This document shows, in pieces, positions 25,357-38,160 of a DNA stretch of 64,000 bases. The translations under genes and the position numbers were made by a program. The stretch spans positions 8,822,491 to 8,886,490 of the forward strand of contig NC_051092.1 of NCBI RefSeq assembly GCF_901709675.1, written 5' to 3'. Numbering within the stretch: position 1 is the first letter of the stretch; each line of letters opens with the position of its first letter. The DNA comes from Syngnathus acus. Taxonomy: Eukaryota > Chordata > Actinopteri > Syngnathiformes > Syngnathidae. Below the pieces are notes generated by a model. That model did not search any database. It had not been told where the DNA came from and saw only the letters and a program-made list of their open reading frames with translations.

Positions 25357-25570
25357 GGGGCGGTGTGGCTCAGTGGCGTGGTCTCCTCTCAATTCTAAGG
25401 TTGTCGGATCGATGTGGTGATTATGTCGAAGTCTCCTTGAGCAAGACACTGAACCCCAATTTGCTCCCAGTGTGGACCCCCAATTTGGACCTGGCACCTT
25501 GCATGACAGAAGCCTACCATTGCTGTGTGAATGGGTGAATGTGAGGCCTTGTAAAGCGTTCGTGTCATCT
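25357..25570 (+). mobile_element. tRNA-derived SINE, degenerate copy
   Basis: It starts GGGGCGGTGTGGCTCAGTGG, like a tRNA A-box, with a diverged B-box region (TCGGATCGATG). The family's conserved body follows: CCTTGAGCAAGACACTGAAC, TTGCTCCCAGTG, then GTGTGAATGGGTGAATGTG and TGTAAAGCGTT near the end. This is a widespread teleost SINE. The open frame across it (25,215-25,538) is not a gene. Confidence 0.8.
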
Positions 25571-26962
25571 ATTCTTTTGATTTCTGTCAATTAGTACGAT
25601 GGGTCTTTGGCACTGGTAATACAATAAAAAGACACTAGAGGTGAGTCTTCTACTTTTTTTAAAGAAGCTTTTCCACATGGCCTGTGTGCATGCAGCTAAA
25701 AAATATAATACAAAATAACAATCATGAGTTAGCTTTTCAAGGGCCGTAATCTATAATTTAGGGAGAAAGGTTGGTTGCATACTCCAAATCATATATTGAT
25801 TCGTTCACAGTCGTCACGGCTCTCTGAGGAAAACCATAACTACAATGTAGCCCTAGACAAAAAGGTGTTTGACACCTGTGTTCCACTCAATTGGTTATCT
25901 TATTTTTGTGTAAAAAAAAAAACCAACCAACAAATTAGGTTATTTGGAGCATTTGTCTTGGTCTCATGATGTCAAAACGTGAACAGCGTGATGAAGCGGA
26001 GTGTGTAAATTGAACCTATTCTAATTCTGATTCATGAATTATTGTGTTCAGCCTCTTATTAGAGAACAAAAAATTGCATCAGAAAGTTTCCTGACCTTTT
26101 GCGAGGAGTGTATTCCAGTGCCTTTATGAATCAAAAGATGTGGAGGGTCTTGGGTATGCAAAGTAATGGAAACTAAAACGTGTTTTGGCACTGACAGCGT
26201 GTGACTGTTTGTGTTAGGTCACAGCGGCCTGACAGCCAAGGTGTGTGACATTGTACGCGCAAATGGTGCTCGAGTGTGTTTTGGTTACCAGCTTGCTTTG
26301 AGTCCGAGGAGAGCTGAAACTGATCTCCAGACGTCATCGTGCTGGCTCACACAAATGCTGTGTCAATAGATGCACGTGTCAGGTTGCCAAGCGGGAATCA
26401 ATTACGCACTGACGGGCTGTGAAGTGATGTCATCGCTTTCTTCACTGCTCACGTACGGTACAATGAAGTGCAAGTGGGGTGCGAGCCCGAACAGTCAATC
26501 TCACAGAATGTAATCGAAAACGAAGGCTGCTGCTCCAAAGGGAAGCAATCGGTGCAGCATTTCTGATTAGTTTGCGTCGCTTGAGTGCACCGAGTTCAAG
26601 CCACTACATTTCACTTCATCTACTTCCATATTTTTTAACACAAAAACATTGCAGAAAAATCTAAAAGGCTCATGTGACATGTTCTTATATTGCACTGTCA
26701 TTTCTTACGTGCCTGCACGTCAGTAGGCCCTACTTGAATGTGGAGAGTGCAGTGAATGCACCTCAGAAAACATCTTAATAATACATGACAAAGTTAACTA
26801 TTGTCTAAAGCAGGGGTCTTGAGCATGGTGCCCACAGGCGCAATGTCGCCCCCAATAACCACATAAGTAGCTTATGGGCAAGTAAACCAGTGATGGGAAA
26901 TAAAAGTGTAAAAGCGATTATTAGAAAATGTCAACAGGGGCAGATTTGTAAAACTATTGTGT
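25571..26962. other. Intergenic DNA, nothing coding recognised
   Basis: No supported gene. A short AGCAGGGGTCTTGAGCATGG motif near 26,811 resembles the end of an hAT-like fish repeat but is too short to delimit. Confidence 0.4.
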
Positions 26963-27119
26963 TGTGCAAAAATTTAGGCACCCTTGATCATTTTCATGAT
27001 TTTCCTTTATAAATCATTGGTTGTTCGGATCAGCAATTTCAGTTAAATATATCATATAGCAGACAAACACTGTGATATTTGAGAAGTGAAATGAAGTTTA
27101 TAGGATTTACAGAAAGCTT
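26963..27119 (+). mobile_element. Fragment of a fish DNA element (AAATTTAGGCACCC type)
   Basis: GTGCAAAAATTTAGGCACCC, TTTATAAATCATTGGTTGTT and GTGATATTTGAGAAGTGAAA match a repeat I recognise from teleost genomes. Its expected continuation fades just before the foldback element at 27,146. It may have been cut by that insertion or simply truncated. Confidence 0.55.
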
Positions 27120-27145
27120 GCAATCATAATATATATTTATATATA

Positions 27146-27449
27146 TACACTACCGTTCAAAAGTTTGGGGTCACAAAATTGTTTGGGTGACCCCAAACTT
27201 TTGAACGGTAGTGTATATATTTATTTAGATAATTATTTATAGATTATATATATAATCTTCTGTGTAAAAAATCTTATAATATATATGTATACTTATATTC
27301 ATAGATTATATATAATCTTATACAAATATAAAATATAATTTATAATATTTAATTCATAATATTTTATTATAATAATATTTACACTACCGTTCAAAAGTTT
27401 GGGGTCACCCAAACAATTTTGTGACCCCAAACTTTTGAACGGTAGTGTA
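27146..27449. mobile_element. Foldback Tc1/mariner-type MITE, copy B
   Basis: Read by eye, it is base-for-base identical to copy A at 23,117-23,420, including the AT-rich core. It has 70-bp hairpins at 27,146-27,215 and 27,380-27,449 and TA at both edges. The DNA outside the element differs from that around copy A, so the two are separate insertions and not a segmental duplication. Confidence 0.9.
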
Positions 27450-27899
27450 TATTTATTTATTTTTTCGATTTTCGGCTGACGTTTGTTAAAAACGTTTAGT
27501 ATTCAGACGCCTCATTTTAGGAGAAGGATGGAGCTCTTTGATGGCACAAACTTGGCAGTGAATGAATAAAACACATTTGCAGAAAAAAAAAAAAAAGGCC
27601 AGTTTGTGTGTAATGAAAGTGAGGGACAAACAGGCAAATGAAAGAGGGGGAAATGAGAATGTGGGAGCTTCATAGCAGCCTGGGTGGCCTTCTGCAACTT
27701 CCTACCTTAATCAGACAACAAAATGTAACTATTCCTAAAACAGAGTCGTGTGTGCAGTTCCTTCCACCGTATCTAAACTAAAAGCAGCTGAGGGCCTATT
27801 GACATACTAAACAGTTAGCTGACATTTGGATTCAGGCAGTTGACCGCAGGCAGTAGGACACACTAAGAGACACATTGTTCTTTTGAAGTTGCATTGCAA
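27450..27899. other. Intergenic DNA, nothing recognised
   Basis: Contains an A-run near 27,583. No coding exon was recognised. Confidence 0.4.
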
Positions 27900-30800
27900 T
27901 TGCATTTATTTCTCCAATAGATATTCACATTCATTGCAGTTTCACTACAGCAAAGGAACTATATTTTGTCTATACAGTCTTGAAAGTAATAATAAATCAC
28001 AAGTGAAAATCAACCACAATAAGGGAAAATATACAGTATCATAGCATAGAAATGCAGGGACAAGGTTTTTCCATTAAATAAACTTAAATTATACATGGCC
28101 ATCTGAAGTGGGGTGAAAACGTGCTTCTTTGCACTGATTTCAGGAGGAAAAAACACTAATGGGTTTGAAACACTTTCAAAACATTAAATGCCTCGAACTA
28201 AACCTCACACTTATGCATGCTTTATTGTGCTTCAACAATCATCAGTAAAACATTCTTTTTTTTTCATTTCATTGCTACAAGGGTTATATCATAATAGCAG
28301 CACGTAATAGATTCTGTTTAACATTTGGACGAGATTGATTGCATTGTTTGTACATCGAGCTGGCTGAGTTTTGACTGAAAGTGAATTTGGATCTGTGTAA
28401 ATGACACAAGAAAGTATGAACATTTCTTTTTCTTTTTTAAATTGCCCAATTTCATTGAACAGTTTTGAGAAAATACCCTGTAGGGTGCATTTTAAAATAA
28501 ATAAAATTGTCAGTCGCCATTACTACTCCATTTAAACATTGAATATGCGTTAATTGCCAAACGTTATTACATTTTGGTCAAAAAATAATTAAAAATATCT
28601 AATTTAAATATCCAATGTTGCTTTCTTTTTCCATAAAAAGTATTCAAAAAATACATTTGGCCAGGGTCATTATTTTTTTCATGTTTTACCCTCATGGGGA
28701 TGTTGGTAGTCTGTCAGTCTTACAATGAAAAATAAAAAAGCTAACACACACACGTTCTGAAGTTTCCATAATGAAGAAACCAAGAGAGAAAGGGCAGAGT
28801 ACGAATGAAAACATGGACCTATTGATCAGCTACTGGTTCTCGATCATTATGAGAATCATTATGAGAATCACCGTCCCAAAATGCCTCCTATAGCTCTTAC
28901 GGTTTCTTTTTGTCGTCTTGCACAAAATTGAGAACAGGGCTATTGGCAGGCTGAGGTAAAGTGGCCTTTTGATGGACAGGGAGAAGCTGACCTTGGTATC
29001 AGCTGTTTGACAGAAATGACAACTCGCAGCTTTATGATTCAGATCACGGAACAGCAACTTCAGCATACACGACTTTCTAGAGTGTGGGTTGCTGAACAAA
29101 AGTAACTGGAGCAACTGTTCATCTTGTCTTACACATTGAAGCCAAGAGGACAGAAGAGCAAACATCCTCATGCCTTTTTTTGGCAAAGAGTTGCTTATAT
29201 AAATTGCCCACAGATGAGTAAGACCTCTCGACTCAATCTTTTTTTTCCCGACATGGTTTGACCTACAGCTTATGATAGAACAAGGAGACCAATGCATAGG
29301 GTGAGGAAGAATGCCACAATGCTGTGTGGACAGATTAAAAATACATGGTCACGCTGATGGAACTGACTGACAAAGCGATTATACAGACAACGATGCTGAC
29401 AGGCCAAAAGTAGATTGAGGAACTATCTGGCGAAACAACAGCCACAAATTTAGTCTTGACTTGTTTCTACTCCTGTTGATGTCAGTAAAGTGAAATAAGC
29501 AAAGTCATCGTTACGCTCTGCCTGCAGATTCGTTACGGTGGGATGGAAACAACAACAGTGCGTGTAAAGATTCCTTGCCCATATGAGGGTGGATGAAGTT
29601 CTGAGGGGGGGGCTGGCATTTTTGTGTTTTTGCAGCAATTATCACCACTGGAGCACTGTTGCATTGAGTGAACACATGAATTTATATTACCAACTGGTGT
29701 GATGATGACTCCATTCTGTGAGTCCCAGCATGTCTGGCCTTAAGACGGTCCTACTGTGCATACAATAGACGTTCACGGTAATACGCACAACCTAATAATA
29801 AATGCACACACAAAAACATGCATATAATGTACAGTATGTATGCACGTGTGTGTGTGCATGTGTTCAGCTTCAAGTTGTAATATTCTACTACAGACCACAC
29901 TTCATTCTATCCGTAAAGTGGTGATGGTGTGAAACATAAAAGGTGGGATAGTGACAAGATAAACTAGATGTCACAAGGAGTACATCCCACTGCCAAAGCT
30001 GAAATGTTAAAAACAAAAAGTTACGTGGTTCGTTAGTTCATCAGTTTGTTGTTTTCCAGGCCACTTCCTGGTGCAGGGAGAATGACATAAGATATGAGGA
30101 AAATGCTGCTTGACTATTAAGTCCTGTATTCGCATCATCATCAGAATTTCAAAAGATGATTTAATCTTCCTTGGCCTTAGTTTTTGTGCAAATAGGTAGT
30201 GGCATTGTTTTTTTTTGCTGGTCCTACCTATATAAGGGCAAAACTTTTTCCTCGCATGACAAGACAAGTGGCTTTGGTTTAAGAAAAGGCTTCTGAGAGC
30301 CCAGATACAATATATCATCATACATATTTCATTCAGAAAACACTTTCATTTCAGTCAACGCGACACAATGGCAGGCCATTTCAATTAACTTTCCTCTCAT
30401 AATGGGAGCGCGTCAACATTAGCAGCTCAGTATTGCCTATATATCATACCGCATTAAGAAAAGCTGCAGTGAATCTTTGATAAAATTGGCGTAAAATTCA
30501 TTCATTACTCCTTAATGATAAAGACAACCATTCACAAATGAATGATTAACCAGCTTTACCTGTGAGGAGCTTTAACTCCACATAATGAGGATTGAGTTAA
30601 AATACCTACTAAGACTGGGTGTGTTGCTGAGGTTGTTGAAGAGCAGAGCAAATAACAAGCATTATGATTATGTGTGAGTGGAATGAAGGGGATCGCAGAT
30701 AAGACACCGGCCTGACTTTTAAAACGGAATTAAACACAAGAGTAGTCTCATCAAAAGTTGTATGTGTTCCCAGTAGTATTTTGATTAATCTTGCATTTGT

Positions 30801-31837
30801 TTGTCAAGGTCACAGCTCACCGGTTTTCTGGGCTTGGTCACGTGACTTTCACAATGTGAGCCCGAGGGCAGTTCGGACGACAATTTTAGTTCGACATCAG
30901 AGGGCGTCATAATATCCAAATGGCGGTCCCCTGAGATGGATGAAAATGGATGGATTAGTCTGTTTCATTTTCAGTCTACAAATGCAATCTGAATCAAATT
31001 ACTTAAGATAGGTGCAGGGCACATGCAACATATCCTTGCTAAGAACCGGTCACTTCCCTTAAAAAAAAAAACAGCACCCTCAACACAGGGGAAAACAGAA
31101 TAAGATAAGTGTGGAGTCAAATATGGGCAAGTATGTAAGAAATCCTTTTTTAGTGGGCAGCTAAAGCTACACCACAGAAGGTAAATCAAAGCCAACTGCA
31201 CTTCTTGGTTTTCGCCTAAGGCATCCAGTTAGCTTTGATTCAACTTTTGTGGATGATTTTGACCCAGTTGAATAAAAATCTACACAGACATAACATAACA
31301 TAACATTATACATAACGTTAGACAGTGAAAAATTCTAAATTGTCACAAATATTGAATTGCATTTCTGGACCAAGTTAATTTTTGAATGTGGAGATGATGT
31401 ACTATTGCTAAAGGATAGGTGAGGTATAGGACCTGAAGAGAATACATAAATCCAGACTCCTCTACCACCAACACATTCCTTAAAAGTCCCCAATGACCTG
31501 CTCCCCTTAAACCAAAAAAAAAATAAAATAAAATAGAACTAATACTTTGTCAGGTAGGTTTGCAGTACCGTGCACGTATCCACGTTCATCAGGTATGAGG
31601 ATGCATTCCTTTCAGGGATCAGAAGAGGCGGGAAGAGCTGCTGTTGGGAGAGTCTGAAGATAATACTACCACAGTATCATTGTAAAGAAGAAATGTGAAT
31701 CTACCATACAAGACTGTGGCGGTCTAGTTGCCATGGCAACAATGGAGATGAAGGACTGAGTGATGCAGTCGTGAGATGTGTCCACAATCACTCGGGGAGC
31801 AGCTATCACCTTGTTGTCACAGAGACAGAGCGGGCGC
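27900..31837 (-). other. Probable long 3' UTR and downstream flank of tmem86a
   Basis: This stretch lies directly downstream of the tmem86a stop codon on the minus strand and carries no recognised gene. A minus-strand AATAAA signal (TTTATT on the plus strand) near 27,905 could end a 3.9-kb 3' UTR. Nearer sites were not obvious to me. The 155-codon minus-strand frame at 28,830-29,297 matches no family. UTR extent is inference. Confidence 0.35.
31287..31320. repeat. (ACATA)n pentanucleotide tract
   Basis: Tandem ACATA units, slightly degenerate. Confidence 0.8.
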
Positions 31838-34800
31838 TCATATTCTCTTCCGCGCGACCTCTGCATCCTGGCATTCCACGGCTGACAAAGCAATCAGCAT
31901 TTGGGCAGCGTAGTAGGTCGCCATGATGATAGCACGCGAGTGGGGCACAGGGAAACAGAACTTGTTGACGGCAATCGTGAGGTCGGACACCATGAACAGC
32001 ACGGCGCCCAGGCAGGCGGACAGCTTGGTCCAGGTCCACAGGTCATTGGCTAACTGCAGGCCCGCCATGGCCCTCCAGCCCATGAAGCCAATCAGGGCGA
32101 TGTAGACGGCCACCAAGTAGGTAAACGGGCCCGACAGGTAAGGGTAGAGAAGCATGTAGCTCACACTGGACACAGCAGTGATCACAAAGCCTGCGCGCAC
32201 ATTGATGGGCTTCATTCCAAAGGCAGATGAGTAGAGGATGTGAGTGATGGCAAACATCAGTAGACCTGTGGAGTCATTAAAACATCGGACTAAATGTAAA
32301 CCTACAAAAGCAACCATCACAGTATAGGACTGTCCATGATGCATTTATAATATGGGACATCACACACACAGAAAAACCCCAACATAAATTACAGCAGTGT
32401 GCCGAAATAACCAAAGCATTGAAACGAGTCACATGACTCCTTCATGTGACAGCCCCCAAGTTAGCTCTTAGATGTTTTTAAACGGTCCGAAACTTTTGAA
32501 TAAATGATATGAGGTGATATTTTTTTCCGCTACTTCAAAACAACGTTTACACAAGTGAAAAAGATAGGTTTTCCTCAACGCTTCGATTTAGTGAATATTC
32601 TTGATTGTCAAAGCAAGCACAGTCACTACCACGCACAGCATTGCCGATTTGCACATACCTTTCACATGTGGTATTTGGAGTCGTGAAATCAGCCATCGCA
32701 ATTTGTCTTAGGCTTGGCAAATCAAATTGCGTGTTCTAAATTCATCGATTTGAATTTACTTCTCTCAGAATGTGCAGTTCAACTGCGCAACAATTTGCTC
32801 AAAATGTTCCTTGATAAGCCCGGTTAGTAGATCAGGTTCCACTTCATGTGTTTGCATAATCCACCAAGTTCTAACAAGTTTTTCGCACAAGCTAACCTTG
32901 ATTAAATTAAGTCCTTTGTGTTCTCAAAATAAAGGTAGTACATATTAAAACCAGATTTGGATGAATTTAATATTTTTTCAAAATCTATTTGTCAGTTCAT
33001 ACATGTAGGTGTTATTTTTACAAATTACTGACCAATCTAACGTGATGAAAATGGCTTGCTCTCTTTCATGACGCAATGGTGATGGTTGAAGAAACTTTTT
33101 TGAGTCTTACTCTGTCAAGTTTCAAGGGACAATGTGCACATGCAGCACCTAACAAATTGGGTCTGCGCGTGATTTTAAATTATAATTGAACTACAAAACA
33201 CACACAAACCTCTCCTATTCAAGTGGTATAGGTTTTAGAAATGGCTTAGTGAAATGGTGGTATAGTTACGTCATCTCCAATAGGTAAGTAACAAGCTACC
33301 AGGTGACAGTGTCAGTGGATTTTTCTTTGAGTTTTATTTGGGAGTTTTATCTAAAAACACGCAAATTCTATACTATTATATCCAGTTTTCATATACGGTA
33401 CAATTTATATTGATTGCATCCATTTTCTATACATCTTATCTTGTTCATGGGCATTTCATGTATACTACTTTCATTTCCAGTCCTGTTGTCAAACAGAAGT
33501 GACTATTCTCTGTTGACCAATCAACAAAAGTTGAGTGCTTTGGTACAACACCATTGAAAGAGTGCTAAAGGGCATGGGTCTGTTTGCTTTCACAACAATA
33601 AAATTGGAAACCTCAAGGAAAAAACATGGCTTGGTAAAAATATGTGTATCTACTGGGACAGGAAAGCTACAATTAGTGTTCCTAAGCTGTCAAAGTAACT
33701 TTTAGGGTTCTATTTTCACAGACAGCACACATGCACTTGGCATGAAATTTGACGCATATTGATTTTTGTGCCAGAGCAGAATTTAAAGGGAATGAGCGGA
33801 GTCCCTTGGCTGGCAAACATGTTGGTTATGTTCACTCTCACAACGGTGAAAACACCCCTTTCTACTTGTGCCTGCGAAAATAGGGCTCTTAGAGTACATC
33901 TCCGGTGACAAGGCAAACGTAGGTTAAATGACATTCAACTAACACAACACTTTCTGACAATTTCTGGTGGATTTGACCACTTTCAATGAGTCAAATTAAT
34001 TCCCATCAGTGTAATTCAGCACGTGACATTTCAGTCTCACCGTGGACGAAGTAGCCTTGCTCCTGCCAGATGAGGAAAGCGTCACCCAGAGCAGAAAAGA
34101 TGAGGCCGGCGAGGATCTTGCGGGCACTGGAGTGAGCCCCCAAGAAGCTGAAGCCATGTGCCAGCAGAAAGACCCAGAGGCAGAAGATGGGCAGGCATTT
34201 GATAAGTGCGCTAAACCAAGATGGACTTGAGGTTGGTAGCCAGAGGACAAAGTAAACACAGGTTGACTTGAAGAATGGCACCAGTTTAGGGCCTTCACTC
34301 TTGACCTGAAAGCAGATTAAATATGTAGATCATCATTAGAGTCTTAATGTGATGCTCTTGTATCTCTGATTTTTACGATCTTCTTTGTTTCTATTATTTA
34401 TTAATGCCCGTAAAGATAAAACAGGAAACAACGTCTAGACAAGCAGTCGTTCAGAGTACTTCCTGTTATGGGCAAGAGTGGTTTGTATTAGGACACGAAA
34501 AGCTTTTTCTCCTTTGTGGTCTCCAGTTAGATGCACATGACTGAAACAAGAAATGCATGTTTAAACATCTACGTATATCCATGGAATTGACTGATTCCCT
34601 CTAACATTTTCTCTTCCTCATTTTTGACATCTTGTTTTTCTCATCCCTCTTCTTTCCAGTACTTTGACACTTGAGGCTCGTGTCCTTCAATACTGCCGAC
34701 TATGCAAACAGTCCTGCTTGTTTCTGTAAAAACATATGAGACTCAAGGACGTTGTTACCCCCCCTCCCAAAAAAAAACAAAAACAGAACTGTTTTCTAAG

Positions 34801-37800
34801 AACTTGAGAACCGACATCCACCCGTGATTCTGAGAATTGAACATCCAAAGGCAGAAAGCGATGGGTGGTCCGTACAGTTGAAAGTTGGTGATTTCAGTGT
34901 GAGAGTTGAGAAAGATGAGCTGCGTGAGGGAAATAAGTAAGGAAAGGAAGGAAATGGTTGATACAAGGGGATGTGGCAAAACCACTGACTTGCTGTCCCT
35001 CTGCCAAACCATTGAGTGTAAGCATTGTGTGGCAAAGCAAAAGCGGCACTTTGACTGCACAGTTCACAAAAGAATAAGTGGGGCAGAAAGAGGAAGCAAG
35101 AAGTGAATATACATGACGAATGGATACGCTGAAGGAGCAATTGGATTTAGCAATGGTCAAGTGATGTGGAGGAGAGTTGAGGAACAATAACCCCTTTCAC
35201 GTTGCCTATTTAATCCGGCTTTTTCACTAGGTTTTCCAGACTTCCTGTCCTGGGTACAAGGTACCATGCAACATGGGGGGGGCACCCAAGGGGGGGGCAC
35301 CCAAACCTGCACACACCAGGACTAGATCAAGACTTGTGTTGATCGCCTCGATGTGTGCCCTGCGACTGGCTGGCGACCAGTTCAGGGTGTAGTCCGCCTA
35401 GTCAGCAAATGTGGGCTGAATAATGAATCACTAAATGCAGCATAAAATATTGATGTAATTTTGGAAGGAAATTAAAATGTGGTCGCTGTTCATAGCACAA
35501 TTCTCAAGCCATTTTTTTTTACCAATTAAATATATATTTAGCCACTACTCTTTAACTAAAAAAAAATTGTCATGGGATTGAATAATTAACATATTATATA
35601 TAATTAGTCATATAAATAAGAACATTCTTCAGCCAAAAAGATCTAATTCAGCTAAAATAATAAAAGCAAATAGTAGAGCTTTACGTGAATACAATGCAAT
35701 TTTGTTGAATCCATTAATAAACAGTAGTTTCGTAAAATGTATCACATTGCATATGTCTCATCGCAAGCAAGGTGGGGTTGCCAGCTCATCGTAACCATAA
35801 AACCCATTCATCCCATGAGTAGACATCCATTATTCACACTGACTCATGTTACTCAAGGGTCAGAAACATGATAGAGAGAAACATAAACCACCTGTAAATG
35901 GCTGAATGAATAAAGATGTGTAACATAAGGATAGCTTTGACAGACATGAGTCATATTATGAAGTCATTCCCGTTTAACATCACACAACATTGCGTCTTGA
36001 CATATAATTAAACGACAAAAATGCTATCTTACAAATCAAAGCATTTGGAATGCTGTTTTGTAAGAGCTAGGCTAAGAACAATGGGCCAAAGAAAACATTG
36101 AAAGCCAGAGATGAAGATGATTGGAGGATTTTAATGGGATAACACATCAGAGTAAGGCTAACCTGTGATGTGGCTCAAAACTTTGGACAATTCTTGGACA
36201 GTTAAACCCAGTGTCAGTGGTGGCCTGTCTCTGCTGTTAACAGTCGCAGGAAAACTGACCCACAATTTCAACTGCAAATGAACATATTTGTGTCATGAAA
36301 CTGCAGTAATTTAATCCCAGAAGTATATTCTCTTCATTTTGTAGCATTCCTTGGCTACACTGCCTCCGGAAAGTGTATGTAATTATAACTTTTTTTTTTA
36401 ATTGCCCAATCTGATTTCCTTTGGGTGCATTAAAATCACAAATTAATGTAATGGGACCACATTAGCGAGGGGGCTGTTTCTTGAACCAAACAAATTTCTA
36501 ATTCATTCTCATGCAACAAGCTGGTTCTCAATGCCGTCAGCAGTTTTCTGTCCTCTGATTGGTTGGTCACAGCAAAACTAGCAAAGCATGTCAGTGATGA
36601 GCTGCACAAATTGATATTTCATCACAAACAGATTTTTGATGAGTATAATGTGGTTCATTTAAGCATGATAAAGGACAAGTGGTTCAGGAAATGGATGGAT
36701 GGATGGCTGAATGAATGAATGAATGAATGAATGAATGAATGAATGAATGAACGGACGGATATTTTTGTCATGTTATTAGACAAATTTGAATTATAAACCG
36801 CTCTGAGGTAGAATGTGACGGTGTGCTTTGTATAGCAATGATGGTTTCTATAATTGCAAACCGATAGTGGTGGTATTAAGAGGTGGATTAAGTTGGACAA
36901 ATCCCCACTGAAGGACAAGCAACAGAATACAAGGCCCACCAGTTCCGCAACCACTTTCGCATATATTGTTTTACATTTATAAAGAATGGTGCTTTTGTAA
37001 ATAAAGAACGTAGTGGGAACTGATTGCCAGTACCTTTCTGTTGTCTTGACATAAAACTTTGTCCTTAGGTGAACTTGAGCCGGGGCCTCTATTTCAGACA
37101 GCGTATGCCTCTATTTTCCATCTCATTGTAATCCGGGGGGCCATGGCCGGGTCTAAACTAATTTAACAAATTCACACTGCTTGGGCAACATCACTGTGGG
37201 AACAAGTCTGCCTGGCTTGCATTCCTTCACACAGGCTGCCTTCACAGTAATCACAGGCTTCACAGGACGGTTTATGGGTTTACAAGGAAGGGACCAAGTT
37301 ACAACACACAACCCATCCTTGGTGGCCACTGCAAAGGAACTATACCCTTTCATAGTTGCTCAGCTGTTAGGTAAGACGATGTTGGAGCAAGTTGAATTAT
37401 ACAGATTGCTGACACAACTGTTTTGTTAAAATATCCATCTTCCATCGTTGACACTTTGAGCAATATGTAGGCTACGCTATACAACAAAATGCGAAGTACA
37501 GCTGCTGCATTACATCTGAAAGTATGTATGGCGCATGCGTCAATAGAAACGCAAGAATAAAAACATTAACAGTCACACACACAAACAAAGGGTCGTCACG
37601 TGATATGTGTGGATTGAAGCCTTGCTGTAGGAACTTGTGTTCGAAACACCACCGATAGGTGTCTTCGTATACACTTGGGAAACGACTAGACTAACAACAT
37701 AACAAACGTGCTGGAAAAACATGATTGTAACGACAAACAGTAATTATGTTGTCCCCGAAAGCGATCACGCTTCGGTCCATGCGTGACATATCGTGGTAAC

Positions 37801-37954
37801 CGCGCAAAAATATACATCTGTTTTACTGGTGACTCCACATACAAGCAGCGGTTTGTTACGGGAACATAACCAAAGCAGCAATCACAATTCGGACCGATCG
37901 TTATGTCAAAGCTACTTTAACGTTGATACTTACCACACTTACTGGGGAAACCAT
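31838..37954 (-). CDS. tmem86a: Lysoplasmalogenase-like membrane protein TMEM86A (complete)
   Basis: Three coding exons on the minus strand: 37,934-37,954 (7 codons, MVSPVSV), 34,041-34,305 and 31,838-32,265. They join in phases 0 and 1 at GT-AG sites (GTG|GTAAGT; TTTCAG|GTCAAG; CACG|GTGAGA; CCACAG|GTCTAC) to give 237 aa. This is close to human TMEM86A (240 aa from memory), with matches such as FGMKPINVRAG and ALIGFMGWRAMAGL. It is a YhhN-family multi-pass membrane protein of about eight helices. The family hydrolyses the vinyl-ether bond of lysoplasmalogens, at the ER in animals. The two acidic residues considered catalytic in the family are present as D82 (ALGDAFLIW) and D190 (VSDLTIAVNKF). 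The start is fixed by the conserved MVSP. Head-to-head with spty2d1, ATGs about 2 kb apart. Confidence 0.95.
32266..34040 (-). other. tmem86a intron 2
   Basis: A 1.8-kb intron in phase 1. It holds a short plus-strand fragment near 33,418-33,455 of the CCATCCATT-type repeat. No other gene was recognised. Confidence 0.8.
35330..35405 (-). repeat. Fragment of the CCATCCATT-family fish repeat, reversed
   Basis: GTGTGCCCTGCGACTGGCTG followed by GCGACCAGTTCAGGGTGTAG is the reverse-orientation middle part of the dispersed repeat. Confidence 0.7.
36661..36761 (-). repeat. Repeat end running into (GGAT)n and (TGAA)n
   Basis: GGACAAGTGGTTCAGGAAATGG is the reverse complement of the start of the CCATCCATT repeat. 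It runs into GGAT units and then about ten TGAA units (36,708-36,752). Confidence 0.75.
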
Positions 37955-38160
37955 GTCAAGGACGTTAGTAGAGTTGTTGTGTAGGTGAATTTGGGTTACG
38001 TCCTTTTGTTTATGTTCTTTAGCGAGAGAGATACCGATTGTTTTTGTCCTCTCTCCGGTGGGCGGGCAAACGTCATGTGGGCGGTGAGCGGCTTGTCTCT
38101 CTTGACCAATAGGAACAGACATTGGATTGATAGTAGGCGGGACGAGTGAGTGACGCCCAG
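37955..38160 (-). promoter_or_regulatory. Putative tmem86a promoter and 5' UTR
   Basis: Just upstream of the tmem86a start are GC boxes (GGGCGG near 38,060 and 38,079), a CCAAT box on the plus strand at 38,106-38,110, an ATTGG (reverse CCAAT) at 38,121-38,125, and a CRE-like ACGTCA at 38,070. The combination suits a TATA-less promoter. The transcription start is not determinable here. Confidence 0.5.

Larger units (their letters stand above)
34306..37933 (-). other. tmem86a intron 1
   Basis: A 3.6-kb phase-0 intron. It contains a duplicated GGGGGGGCACCCAA motif near 35,275-35,303, repeat fragments at about 35,330 and 36,661, and a (TGAA)n tract. No internal exon was recognised. Confidence 0.8.

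Noticed and set aside
25357-25430. Candidate tRNA gene because of the GTGGCTCAGTGG A-box-like start.
   Set aside because: No cloverleaf can be drawn, the B-box is degraded, and the sequence continues into a SINE body.
25215-25538. 107-codon plus-strand frame.
   Set aside because: Most of it is the tRNA-derived SINE at 25,357-25,570, which explains the sequence.
28830-29297. 155-codon minus-strand open frame downstream of tmem86a.
   Set aside because: No family similarity, cysteine- and leucine-rich as in random AT-rich frames, and it lies in the probable tmem86a 3' UTR.
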